Shown here: positions 21,801 through 33,800 of the stretch, in pieces
Position numbering within the stretch: the first letter of the stretch is position 1
How the letters are laid out: each line of letters opens with the position of its first letter
Source: Hypomyces perniciosus
Lineage: Eukaryota > Ascomycota > Sordariomycetes > Hypocreales > Hypocreaceae
Assembly (NCBI GenBank): GCA_008477525.1
Contig: SPDT01000006.1
Coordinates: forward strand, 1,081,501-1,145,500
Direction of reading: 5' to 3'
Length of the DNA stretch: 64,000 nt
Notes under the pieces: model-generated
The model's input: the letters and a program-made list of their open reading frames with translations, nothing else
The model's database searches: none
What the model was told of the DNA's origin: nothing
Translations under genes and position numbers: made by a program

Positions 21801-23525
21801 ATGGCCAAGCCGCGGCTAATCATTCTCATCCGCCATGCTCAGTCAGAGGGCAACAGTACGTCCTCAGTCCCTCCTCACCCTTATCTTATCTTATCCTCAC
21901 TCCAGCTAACCCTCTGTCCTCTGCCATCACCAGAGAACCGTGAAATCCACCAGACCATCCCAGATCACCGCGTCAAACTCACCTCCGAGGGCTGGTCCCA
22001 AGCCCACGAAGCCGGCCGCCGTCTTCGCAAACTCCTCCGCCCAGACGATACCCTCCACTTCTTCACCTCCCCCTACCGCCGCACCCGCGAGACCACAGAG
22101 GGCATCCTCGCCACCCTGACGTCAGACGACCCGGAACCCTCGCCGTATCGCCGCTCCAACATCAAGGTCTACGAGGAGCCGCGTCTGCGGGAGCAGGACT
22201 TTGGAAACTTCCAGCCATGCAGCGCTGAGATGGAGCGCATGTGGCAGGAGAGGGCGGACTATGGCCACTTCTTCTATCGGATTCCCAACGGAGAGAGCGC
22301 GGCAGATGCGTATGATCGTGTTAGTGGCTTCAACGAGAGTCTGTGGCGCCAATTTGGCGAGGATGACTTTGCCAGCGTTTGTGTCTTGGGTCAGTCTCAA
22401 GTCGGCAGCTTTCGCTATGTTAAAGACGTACTAACATCCATGCCCCCAGTCACCCACGGCCTCATGTCCCGCGTCTTCCTCATGAAGTGGTACCACTTCA
22501 CCGTCGAGTACTTCGAGGACCTCCGCAACGTTAACCACTGCGAATTCCTCATCATGCGCAAACAAGACAACGGCAAGTACTTGCTCGAGACCAAGCTTCG
22601 CACCTGGTCTGAGCTGCGCAGAGAGCGAGAACGAGCCCAAGCCGCCAAGGACAAAGAAAAGGACAAAGAAAAGGACAAGGACAAGGACAAGGACAAGGGC
22701 AAGGGCAAAGACAAAGACAAAGACAAAGACAAAGACAAAGACAAAGACAAAGACAAAGACAAAGACAAAGACAAGGACAGCAAAGACACCAGCAACAACA
22801 GCAACAGCAACGGCAACGGCAACGGCAAGGACGAATTCAAACTATACCTCAGCAAGAGCTTCGTCGTCACCCGTCGCTGGGGAGGCTGTCCCAACGGGTG
22901 CAATCACACAACACACTACAAAAAGCGCCAAGACCTAGAAGCTCTTCGCCAACAAGATGACGAGCGAGGCACCAGCAACATCAAAAACAACTATAACAAC
23001 AGCATAAGCATCGCCATCAGGAGACAGCAACAGCAGCAACAGCGGCAACAGCCTCCCGCCCACAGCTCCGACGAAGAAAACGACGAAGACGAAAAACGCA
23101 CCCCCATCATCAGCACCAAAAACAACCACAAAAAGGAGCACGACACACGACAAGTCTGTGTCGAAATGCCCCGTCCCTTTGATGAAAATGTCTCCTCCCC
23201 CGACGGCACACCCTCCTTTATCACCGCCGAGGACCGCATCCGCGCCATCAAAGCTGCCCATCTCCACGTTGGACGTGACTTTGGCGGCACCTACTCCGGC
23301 CACGCCTCGCTCGCGGGCAGTGATACTGAAGCCTCCGAGGACGAACTGCAACGCCTCCATCGTATCGCTTCGCTTAATGCTCGCATGCGGTTCGAAGCAG
23401 GGCGCACCGCGTTAGCGAACCGTCTGGGTGATGAGCCGGGAGTAGATGAGGCTCCTATCGAGCATGAAGAGGATCTGGATAGAGCTGAGCAGGAGGATAG
23501 GAGCATACAAGGGAGTGTGTACTGA
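21801..23525 (+). CDS. Histidine phosphatase (phosphoglycerate-mutase superfamily) with low-complexity tail
   Basis: Exons 21801-21855, 21934-22389 and 22450-23525 give 528 residues. The N-terminal domain (about residues 1-210) has the catalytic LIRHAQSEGN signature with its nucleophilic histidine, SPYRRTRETTEG, NGESAADAYDRV and VTHGLMSRVFLMKWYH with the second histidine. It resembles the yeast DET1-like and plant AtPGAM-like branch of cytosolic broad-specificity phosphatases; substrate is unknown. Both introns (78 and 60 bases, GTACGT and GTCAGT donors) are multiples of three without stops, so the unspliced frame is also open; splicing restores HAQSEGNKNREIHQ and VCVLVTHG, which fit the family. 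The C-terminal half holds a long Lys-Asp repeat, Asn/Ser and Gln tracts, and a conserved-looking end with EDRIRAIKAAHLHVGRDFGG. Confidence 0.88.
   Translation: MAKPRLIILIRHAQSEGNSTSSVPPHPYLILSSLQLTLCPLPSPENREIHQTIPDHRVKLTSEGWSQAHEAGRRLRKLLRPDDTLHFFTSPYRRTRETTEGILATLTSDDPEPSPYRRSNIKVYEEPRLREQDFGNFQPCSAEMERMWQERADYGHFFYRIPNGESAADAYDRVSGFNESLWRQFGEDDFASVCVLGQSQVGSFRYVKDVLTSMPPVTHGLMSRVFLMKWYHFTVEYFEDLRNVNHCEFLIMRKQDNGKYLLETKLRTWSELRRERERAQAAKDKEKDKEKDKDKDKDKGKGKDKDKDKDKDKDKDKDKDKDKDKDSKDTSNNSNSNGNGNGKDEFKLYLSKSFVVTRRWGGCPNGCNHTTHYKKRQDLEALRQQDDERGTSNIKNNYNNSISIAIRRQQQQQQRQQPPAHSSDEENDEDEKRTPIISTKNNHKKEHDTRQVCVEMPRPFDENVSSPDGTPSFITAEDRIRAIKAAHLHVGRDFGGTYSGHASLAGSDTEASEDELQRLHRIASLNARMRFEAGRTALANRLGDEPGVDEAPIEHEEDLDRAEQEDRSIQGSVY
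22647..22778 (+). repeat. Coding AAGGAC/AAAGAC repeat (Lys-Asp tract)
   Basis: Roughly 22 copies of a six-base unit encode alternating Lys and Asp with occasional Glu and Gly. The purity of the AAAGAC part suggests recent expansion by slippage. The tract would form a highly charged, probably extended or single-helix linker after the phosphatase domain. Confidence 0.95.
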
Positions 23526-24651
23526 TTTGATCATGACGATGATGCATTTTTAGAGATATGAGCTCTCATTTTATATTTTTAGTCGCTAGCAGCAACACTT
23601 GGACACGAGCATAAATTCGCCTCACAAAGGGAAAAGGGAAACATCAGCATAGAATTTCGGAGGATATACCTATATAGCATGAATTTCATCATCTCATTCA
23701 TTCCAACGTAACTACTCGCCACCCAAACGCGCAATGCTCACTCACTCTTTCAAAGTAAAAAGCTCTCACCTACAAGATAACAAAATACTACAAAATAGTT
23801 ATACGGAAGCCATCACCTTTTTTTTTATCAATTCAAGCAAAATCCTCATCTAGGCTAAAAAAAAACCCTTGCCTTCTTCACTTTATCCCTCTGATGCAAA
23901 CAGCCATGCCGGCCAAGGAAATAAAAACCAACACACAGAAATCTCATCATCAAAAAAAGACAAAAGAGCAAGATGTAGAGAAAGAAGCAAAGAAAAACAA
24001 ATCCCTGTAGTTCATGGCATCTAACCTGCCATATTGATAAAAAGCCCTAGCACCTTTTTTTTCGTCCCTTTCACTCCTCTTCACACCCTAAAAACTCCAG
24101 GAGAAGCAGTAAGAGGAACTGACAACAACAAAATGCACACAACACAAAACAAACATCATAGGCGTCTCCGGGTTGCTGTTTTCCCCCTGAAGCAACGCAG
24201 AGGCCATAAAAAAGAACAAGACAAGGTACATACGTGCAATAAAGGTCGGGTGTGAGAAGTGATGTAATGTATATATGTAACATGGGGAAGACCCTGGATT
24301 CCGTATCATGTTTCCCTTTCAGTTGACCAAAGTGTAAAAGCCCGCCCTGATTGTCTCTTTCCGCCTTGTTATGCAAATATAAAAGAGAAAAACACATATA
24401 TGGCGCGCCGTCCATGTCCCCCTTCATCTTTCCCATTTCCCGGCCCTTGTTTGGTCATGTCGATAGAAAACACACAGATTCAAGCCACAATGCAGAATGC
24501 GCTAAAAAGAGTGAGAGCAAAAACGAAGAATTCCGCCAAACAGCAAGTACTAAAGGTTGAGTGCATTCCGAGCAATGGGGAAATCTGGCCCCAACGCGGC
24601 AAGCAAGGTAGAGTAAAAAGGTCCGGTGTTGTAGAGTATGCTCGTCCGCGT
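23526..24651. other. Convergent 3' intergenic region
   Basis: Lies between the stop codons of the phosphatase gene and the histidine kinase gene. It is A-rich with A8 and T8 runs and holds no supportable gene; it should contain both polyadenylation sites. Confidence 0.55.
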
Positions 24652-27600
24652 TCAAAAGAATCTGGCCATGGCACTACTGAGATCGATAAAGTCCACCGGC
24701 TTCGTGATATAGTCGCTGAATCCTGCCGCAACGCACTTCTCCTGGACATCTGACATGACATTGGCAGACAACGCGATAATGGGCATCCTCGGACAGTGGT
24801 CTACCCTTTCCCATTCTCGAATTTCTCGACAAGCCTGATAGCCGTCCTTGCGTGGCATATGCAGGTCACACTTAAGCGCTACGTTAGCAAATACGTCTAC
24901 ATACCAAAAGACAATGAATACTTACTAGTATGAGAGAGTAGTACTGATGCGGCTTAGACAAGACCTGATCTGTACACTCTACTCCGTCGACTGCAATCTC
25001 CACGTTGACGCCAATCTTCTTGAGATACTTGGTCAGCACCTTTTGGTTGACGGGGTTGTCCTCCACCAAAAGAACCTTGAATCCCCTGTTGCCCATACGC
25101 CTCTCAATCTCCAAGTAGCTGGCCTTCTGATTCTCCACCATCTTTTGTGCTGTGGACCTATTCCAATCGGTACTCAGATCCCGCACTTTATCCGGATCGA
25201 AGATGACCGCAAACCGTGATGGTTTGACGGGTTTGTAGATGAATGTCACCAGGTGTTCAGACAGCAGTCGCTCATACTTGGTGCCAACGGCGCATTTCAG
25301 TACGGTTTGTCGTTGCACTGAGTCTGAGAGAATCAGAATTGTCGTGATGTCCAACGTATGCGACTTTGTTATCTGATCCATGAGGCTGATTATCGCTTTG
25401 GCAGAACCGAGATTGATGACGATGTGAGTAAACTTCATAGGATTATCGCCTCCGACCAACTGTTCGGCTTCTTCGACTGTACCAAGAGCTGTGATCTGGT
25501 GAGGAACATCTTTCGGTAGAGTCATCTCTATATGTTGGGTTGTAGCTTCGCGGCTGTGATATTGTGGGCATATAATAAGAATCGAGTACATCGACGGTCG
25601 GGGTCTCTCAGACAATCGTTGTTCCGGCGTCGCGGTTCTTCCCACAGAGTTTTCATCAGAAGGGATCTCTAGGTTCATTTGCGACACGTCTTGCCCAGTG
25701 GCTTTAATGGCCTGGCTGAAGAGAGTCAGTTCAGTAGTTGCAGACGCGACTGATGTTTCATCCGTAATATGTGATCGGCCGGAATGGACAGACTGATCGG
25801 AACTCGCGATCGAATCCACACCTGGCGAAGTGAACACCGTATCTGTGGCACCAGAACTTCCTTCATCTGTACTGATGATGTGCTCGGGCGGGGGGAGGGC
25901 TTTCATGTCTGCGGGAACATGCTCCGTTTCTTGGGCTGATGTAGTTTCGGGAGAAGCTTTCGATCCTGGACTATCTAGGAGACTAGGGCGATCCTCAGTG
26001 GTTGGCAACGTGAATCGAGCTGTAAAGGTAAATGTAGAACCCTTCCCTACCACAGCTGTACCCTCCATCTTGCCACCGTGTAGCTCAACAAGCTGTCTAG
26101 AGATGACGAGACCCAGACCACTACCACCATGTTGTCTAGTACTGCTTTCATCAATCTGGCTAAACGGTTTGAAAATAAGCGCCTTTTCTTCCTCGGAGAA
26201 TCCACGGCCAGTATCGGTTACGGTAAACTCGAGCAAGATTTCGTTCTCGTCCATGACCGAACCATCACCAATTTTGACTCTGCATCGACTGAAGACTTCT
26301 CCTATCGAGGTGAACTTGATGGCATTTCCAATAACATTAAGCAAAACTTGGCGAATTCGGACTTTGTCACCCTTTACCCAGGCCGGAACGTCAGCATCCA
26401 CGAGGTAGTTGAGCTCGAGGCGCTTCGCAATAGCCATAGTTGAGACGAGTTCGTTGACATCCTCAATAAGTGACCGGGTATGGAACCATTGATGTTTTAG
26501 CTTCATCATTCCCGCATCAACCTTGGATAGATCCAGGATGTCGTTGATGATCATGATTAGACTGTTGGCGCTAGTCTGAATGGTGTTCGTGTAGTCACGT
26601 TGCTCCTCATTCAGCGTGGTGTCTTGCAAGAAACTAACCATGCCAGATATTCCGATAAGGGGTGTGCGGATTTCGTGAGACATGTTGCTCAAGAATCTGC
26701 TCTTTGACTCCATAGCTTCCTTTAGCTTGGTCTCAAGTAGTTTGTGGTCGTTGATATCTGTGGCCGAGCCAAAGTAAGAACTAGCCCCACTACCAAAGTC
26801 GATCGTATCAATTTCCACGCATCGAACGAGATGCCACCGGTACTCTCCTGTCTTGGAGCGTAATCGGACTTCTGTTGTGTATGACACTCTGCCATTAGTA
26901 TCGGTAGCCACTTTGATAACCCCCTTCCTTGCCAATTCTGCCAAATCAGCATTGGCGAGTTCATAACCTGGGCTACTGCTAGAACTGTCCTCCGGCTTAA
27001 AGGTCCTCTGACTGGATGGCGAATCCACCACCTGGGCAAACTGATCTTTTGCCACCTCAGTAGGCGTGGTTGTGGTATCTGAGGAGGGCCCAGAGCCTTC
27101 ATGAACCTTTGAGTCTGATTCTTGACTCTGATGTGAGGGTGTCGTCGATTGAGTAACAGGAAGACGGCATTTGGCCAAGTCTTCTGGGTGTACAAAATCC
27201 AGAAACCCAAGACGTAATGCGTCCTCAAAGCTTTGGCCGGTGTATGACAACCATTGCTCATTCGCGAATGTCACCCCATCGTCCTCCGTGGCAGTGAAAA
27301 TGATTTGTGGTATCAGGTTTGCTAGCAGACGATGTTTCGCCTCGGAGGCCTCGACTTCTTGTTGGCGTGCAGCCTTTATCTCCGCCATACGCTGATCGTG
27401 GATATCCAAGTATGAGCCAAGGAACTGCATGATGACTCCCCTCTTGTCCTTGGACGCTACGGCTCGAGCATAGAACCATCTGTAAGCACCATCGAATCGC
27501 TTGATTCGCACAGTGCTCGAAAACTGCTCTCCCGTCCGCAAAGAGTGACTCCAAGCTTTGAGGTAGTCGTCACGCTCATCCGGGTGAATGCTACCCCAAG

Positions 27601-30600
27601 GATCTGCTGACAGGTCTGCCACAGTCTGTCCCCTGTAGGAGAGATAGCGGCTATTCACCCAAACAATCTCGCCCGTCTGTGGCAACGCCACAAATACGTG
27701 AGCTGGTAGCGAATCAAGGATAAGGCCCTTTAATCGATCTGACGGCGGAGGCATATCAACTGCCGCGGTTGTAAAAGAGCCGCTCCGCTGTGGAGTTGAC
27801 ACGGTGGGCGTCGATGCAGGTCTACTAAGCAAGGTAGAGCTCGAAGGCAACGACTGGAAGGTGGTGTTAAAGTCCGCGCCGTAGCTATGCAGCAAGGTAT
27901 GTCCTCGCCTAGGCTGGTCCTGTTCAAGTCTCGAAGACTCGGTAGGTCGATTCACCAACTTTTGGTCGGCAGAATAAACTGTGCCTTCGAGGCTATTTCT
28001 GTGGTTGGCATCCTTTGAAGATACATCTTCCGAATTCCGGGGGGGTTTCTCGGCCGACTCATCTATGTCTGCAGCACTTTGCAAAGATTTATTGCTAGGC
28101 AGATGGGAGAGTCGTATCTCGCCCGGAGGGGTATCCTTTGGCTCCGTTCTCGGCCTCTGTGACCCAGAGTTCAACAATTCTTGTCTTGTGGATGACAGAG
28201 CCTGTTTGCTGCCAAAATAGCTTCCCGAAATCTGGGAAACAGCTGCTGGGCTTGCCACCGGCTGTCGCCTATCAATGAGATAGGCGATGGAACCTGAATC
28301 CCATACAGGGGTCCCGATGGGAGAGCCTGTGGCACTTTTCGAGATACCTGAATAATCGCTTGGGCTGGTTATGCTGCCGGCCAAGGATTGTTGAAGTGCG
28401 CCATCATCTGCAAGATACGCGGCACTGTCTATAGGGCGTCCATATGCTGAAACGGCGCCAAAACCGGCAGTAGACGGTCTTCTTCGCTTAAGACCGGCCA
28501 GTTCCGTCTCAAGATTGCTGTAGTGTCGACATAGTGAAAATGAGGTTGCAAGGTGTGGAGCCAAATGATCTAGAGAATGTCGCAAGTTGGAGGGATAGGG
28601 TATGATGGGACTTAAGATGGACAAAATGGCGATGGGTGCTGGTCTGTCCTGTCTCTGACTTGCCAGGTCGCGACGTTCAGATTCCACCGCCTGTTTGGCG
28701 TCTGACTCACTGCCTCTTGATTGGGATTTCTGTTGCATGGCGGCCGCGTTGAGTTTGAAAGGGCGTGGTGGTTTGGAAAGAAGGACGTGTGTCAAGGGGA
28801 TGTGCAGGACCGTCCAGGAGTGGTCGACGCCAATAGCTTCGGGTGGGCGTATGGCAGTGTAGTCTGTCGGTACCGGACCTGGATTGAAGGATTCCTCGTC
28901 AACCATGGCATCGGTAAAGAACGGGTTCTCCTTGGGGTCCGGTCGAACTGCTGGTGAGGGAGCTGGAGACTGTGCCCATGGTGACGGAGGGGTCTGCTCA
29001 TACTCCTCATACTTGGGTGTCTGCGGTCTCGGGCCCTCATCAAGGTGATGGTCGCCGAAATGGACTTTGCCTCTGGCAGACCCACGAGCGCCGGTAGGAC
29101 CAGCAAAGATGCACGACAACTTGGTGATGGAATCAGACCGTTGCTTCTTGGCTTTCTTTGGCAACTCCCCGCTGACTGTCCTGGAGGCCGGTTTCTGGCC
29201 GCTAGACTGATTGCCAGATGCATTTGTAGGGTTTGTAGTTGCCAAATAAGGATAGGTTCTTGTCAATGCAACGGGCCGGCCGCGCTCTAGTATTCTCATG
29301 ACACCAGTGTGGTCAATAAGGGGGTCGGCTTCATAATCCAGAGCTTGGAGAACAGGAAGGACTCTGCCTTGGCCCTCGTAGGGGGACGTGAAAGGCGCTT
29401 CCCAGCTCGGTATGTGCTGCTGTCGCTCTTCCTCGAAATTGTCATGTTCTTCCAATGCATCCTTGTTCAGCTGGGTGCGATCATTGGCAAGTTTTGAGGC
29501 AGTTGGGAGAGAAGAGAAATGAGTTTTGCTTCTCATTGGAGGATCAGGTCGGCGAGATGCTGTGGCCGATTTTTCTTGAGATCTCTCCTTGTTGTCCTCA
29601 TAGCTAGTAAATGAATGGCGACTAGGAAAACCAGGCCGCTTCGGGGGTGCATTGGGGGCTGTTCCATCATCAGGCTCAGCAACGACGTCAGGGTTCTCAT
29701 TATCGCCGCTTTGCATAGTGCTAGCCCCTTTTGCCATGTACCCGAGGCTAAGGTCGTCCTCTTCATGTTCATTATAGGTAGCCTTCTGACCCCACGGGAC
29801 ATTTTCAAGGTCAGTTGTATCGGCTGGAACGGCTAGCGTCACGCGCTCAGCCTTGTAGACTTCTCGCATAACCTGAACGACAGTGTTCCACCAGGCATCA
29901 AGGCCCGGCTCGGCAGACAGCATTAAGGAGAGATCAAAAAGATTTGGAGTTGGGTAGTCGAAGTTTTCAGGCTGCGGTGTGCCACCAGGGTTGAAGGTAA
30001 AAGTGGAAGCTGGAGTTGAGTTCTCAGAGAGGACCCTGTCCAGCACGCCGCGATATTCAAACAGCATGGGTGTACGTGAGGTCCCAGAGAACTGGGGCGG
30101 AACAAAGCTATTGGGAGGCATGGTCACCCTGGGGAAAGGATAGGAGGGAGTGCCGACGACCGGCGCCGGAGTACTGCCACCACGAATGGTGTGGCCAGAC
30201 TCGGTAGATGCAGTGGGAAAGGCTGAGCTGATAAAGGAAGAATTCGACGCCGCCTCTTCTTGAATGGGTAATATGCGAGCCCTGTCGGGCTGACCCGCAT
30301 GCAATCCTCGGGTAGAGAGCTCCCGCTGTTCCAGGTCGCGAGTCAACTTGTCTCGATATTCATTGAGCTGTTTCTGTGGTGATAAATTTGAGTCATGAAC
30401 AATAGAGTTCTGTTCATCGCCGTGGGTGGCACCGTTGGCCACGACCGAACCAGCTGGCAATCTTTCGTGCTGGGCACCACTCACTCCGTCAGTTGTGTGC
30501 TGCAGGGCAAAGAACCTCGACGCCGGGTCGGCTGCTGGGGAGAGTGAGGAGAAGGGATAACTAGACCGGCGACCTGCCATTGCTTCGCCCACATGCGCAT

Positions 30601-30883
30601 GTCGATGTTGCAAGACGTCGGCTGTCACTCCTCCATTTCCCGCAGCGATCGGCTCGAAACGGTCGACAGTTTTCCAGGTCGGAGAGGCGTGTGCAGAGGC
30701 CCGGGTCGGCGACTCCAATGGACGCGTCCAGGCTGAAGTTTCGGTCGATGACGGCGGCGACGCTTCGGTGGAAGAAGAAGTCGTGGCGATGGTGGAGGTC
30801 GAAGGATTATGAGCAGTCAGGGTCGAGACGGTTGAGGGCGACAACAAGGCTCTCTTGTCGGCTGAAGAACTGGGGCTTGGCAT
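24652..30883 (-). CDS. Hybrid histidine kinase with PAS domains and receiver (2058 aa)
   Basis: Exons 30883-24926 and 24870-24652. Order of parts: long Ser/Pro-rich N-terminus; a GAF-like stretch near residues 315-360 (LFDLSLMLSAEPGLDAWW); two PAS/PAC units near 1055-1160 and 1185-1370; HisKA with the phosphorylated histidine H1403 in FLSNMSHEIRTPLIGISG; ATPase with N box NVIGNAIKF (about 1520), TDTGRGF and GSGLGL (about 1588); a long linker; receiver from about 1940 (KVLLVEDNPVNQKVL) with the acceptor D1988 in CDLHMPRKDGY and TKPVD near the end. It should autophosphorylate and pass phosphate via an Hpt protein to response regulators such as Ssk1 or Skn7. There is no membrane helix or HAMP repeat array, so it is not the osmosensing group III kinase; I do not assign a group. 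The 55-base intron ends in AAG and directly precedes the acceptor-aspartate codon pair. Confidence 0.95.
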
Positions 30884-33800
30884 GCCGCATGCCTCATGCC
30901 TCTTCCCTTGGAGGAGAGAGGATGGCGGTGGATCTCAGGTCAGGTTGGCAGGTGGGATGCCGCATACGCAGGGCAGAGCGACGGCATACAAGATCAAGAA
31001 AGGGGATGAAAAACGGCACAGAAGAGGGAAAAAAGGAACTGAATCGACGATAGAGCCTAACGGGAATGCGGCGGTGGTGGAGAGAAAACGGTGGGACGGC
31101 GTCTCGTTGCGTAGCGGCAGACTGACGGTTCGCCGTTTGTGTGGAGGTTTGAGGTGAATGTTCAAAGTGTGCGGGAAAAGGTGGTTGAGTCGGGCCTCAG
31201 ACGTCACGGCGGTATAGTCACAGCGCGTTTAGTGGGTGGTGGTTGGGCTACAGTGCCAGAGCGCCAGTAAGTAACCAGTAACGCACGAAGACGAAGTGCT
31301 GGAGTCGTAGAACCTACAGGAGCCACAGCCAGCCGGTCAGTGCTGGTTGCTCAACTGGCAGCAGGGCAGGCGACCGACTCTACGAGGTACGAGCAGAGTA
31401 CGGAGTAGAGCAGAGCAGAGCATTATTGACTGGATTTCCGGGTTGAGACGGGGGCACCGGCGATGGCGTCTGAAGGCGAAAAAAGCTTGGCCCCAAAAAG
31501 GGCGCTTCCAACCCCCCAGTCAAGTCCAAGTTTCGCCCCCAGTCTGCTGCGGATCCCCGTCAGTTGTCAGCGCCGCTTAGAAGTTAGGGGGAGGGAGGGA
31601 AGCAAAAAAGATTATGACGTAGGTGACGACGGGAACTGGGGGTGGGCGTTCATCGTCAACCGAAGCTTTATTAACTGCTCGACTCCGTCCGTACTCGTAC
31701 GACTAGTTGGTGCTAAACTCGCTAGCAAGCACCCTTCGTCCTCCATCCTTTTACGAGTGCAAGGCCACTCCTGTCCTGCGATCCATTCCAAACGGTGTCA
31801 GGAGCCCCACGCCAGGGGGGGAAGAAATGGATCGAGGAGATTTTTTTTTTTTTTCATTCTGCTCTGATCGACCACCTACGAGTAGTTACTACATACGGAG
31901 TACTTGCTTGTCGGTTGTCTGTCGCCAGCCGAGGGCTTTATTTTGGTTACACGGTCTGTCGTCTGTGTGTTTGCACAGACTCAGCCCTGAGGGTGAGACC
32001 GTTGTGAAGTGAGTGCGTGCTGGCTGGCCGGTGACGAAACGGCTGACTTGATGACAGGCCTCACTGCACAATGACCGCCAGGCAATATCATTCCATGAAA
32101 GTACGAGCCTTGTCATACATAATGACGCGGGTCAATGCACTCCTCCGCGTTACATAATCTATTGCCTGTCAATTGTTAGCAACAGCGATCCCATCTGCGA
32201 AGTACGAGTATTACCACTACTATTACTACTACTACTACTACTACTCCGTACTCCGTATCTTGGCTCGCACAACGGCGGCCTGGCCATGGACACTAGTAGC
32301 TTATTATTGAGCCGACGGCGACATCATCTCGTCCAACTGGCACCTGGCTAGAGAGACGGATTGCGAGGAGCCGACCGCCATGGATTGATCTAGCTCAGAG
32401 CCGGGTCCCTCCCCCGGACGCTAAAGCAACGGTTCCTCCAACAAATGCGTCTCGTCCACGGATCTGTCGCTCTCTCCTACGCTGGTTGCCGCACCGGTGA
32501 ACGGACAATTGCGGCCTCAGGGCCATTGCGCAACAAATACTACTGGAAGTGAGACGCCAGCCTGGCGATGCTGTGTTCCCTCGCCAAGGCATACTTATCG
32601 CTCCTCACCATTCACTCAGTATGGAATGGGATGGCATCACCGCAACTCTCAGGCCATGGCGCAAAAGGAGGCACATGCATCCCTTGTGTTACCTGCAATA
32701 TCTTAGGAATGGCCTGATGGACTAAGAAGTACCTACGGTGTACGAAGTAGCAGCTGCTGATCTGTCTGTCCGTCGGATGACATGCTGATGCCTCGCAGTC
32801 CCCGCTGCAGCTCTGCTCTGGCACGCCTGATGACGGCGCACTGTCGTGTGTGTCTCACAAAGAGGGACAAGGCAAAAAGAGGGAATCCCCAGGCAGTGCT
32901 GAAGAGTTCCCCACGGGGGCCTGTCGCTTCGACGTCATTCTACCTACTCGTAAGGCAGGGCGGAGCACTTTCGGTATTACAAACTGAAAACTTCGCCGGA
33001 GTCCCGTTGCCAATTCGTGCGGTCTCATTTATGCCAACTGCCGCTTGGCGAGGTCACATGAACCATCCCATGTCATGGATGCTTGGAGGTGGTGCGCCAT
33101 CCTCCTCACTCGATTAAGTGCCCCCACCGCCAGTTTGTTGACTCCTCATCAATATTATCGTCGTAATGGGGAAATTTGACCATGACCTTCTGATTACGCA
33201 TTTAGCAGGCCCACGATCAACGTCCAGCGAGGCTATTTTTTATTGCTAGTAGTAACAGCATGCAGTAGTAAGTAGTAGTATGTACGAAGTAGCAGCACTA
33301 GCATTTATTAGTGCTATCATTACCGAAGTCAGATCAATGAATATTAGCCCCATATTGGGCCGGCTGGCCGTTGAGAGTTTTATCGGGGAATTATCTGCAT
33401 CTGCAGTGCTTATAATAAGAGCCCCCTAGTAACATGCCAAACCGTCCTCTTTTGGCATTCATCGTCATGATCCTCGTTAGGGGGCACGCATCTTCGCGTG
33501 TACATATTCACCAGGAAAATCGTGTACCAAAAAAGACGACGGAAGCCCACCTTGGCACTTGATGCAAAATGCCATAGGCTGACGATCAGCCCCAACGGCA
33601 AGAGGTCCGTTACTCGACGTGTGGTTTTCGTCTACATCCTCTATGAGCAATGTGCAACTCCAGACAATGCAACTTTGCTCGTTGCTTCGCTCCCGGTTCA
33701 ATACTTTTTCAGCCCGTAGCGGTTGTGTAACGTCGTCGTGGCTAGCTGACCCGTACCTAGATATATTGAACGGTGGCGACTCCATCTTTACACAAAGTAC

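Noticed and set aside
22415..22903. Antisense frame rich in LeuSer repeats opposite the Lys-Asp tract
   Set aside because: It is the reverse-strand shadow of the coding AAAGAC repeat and has no independent signal.
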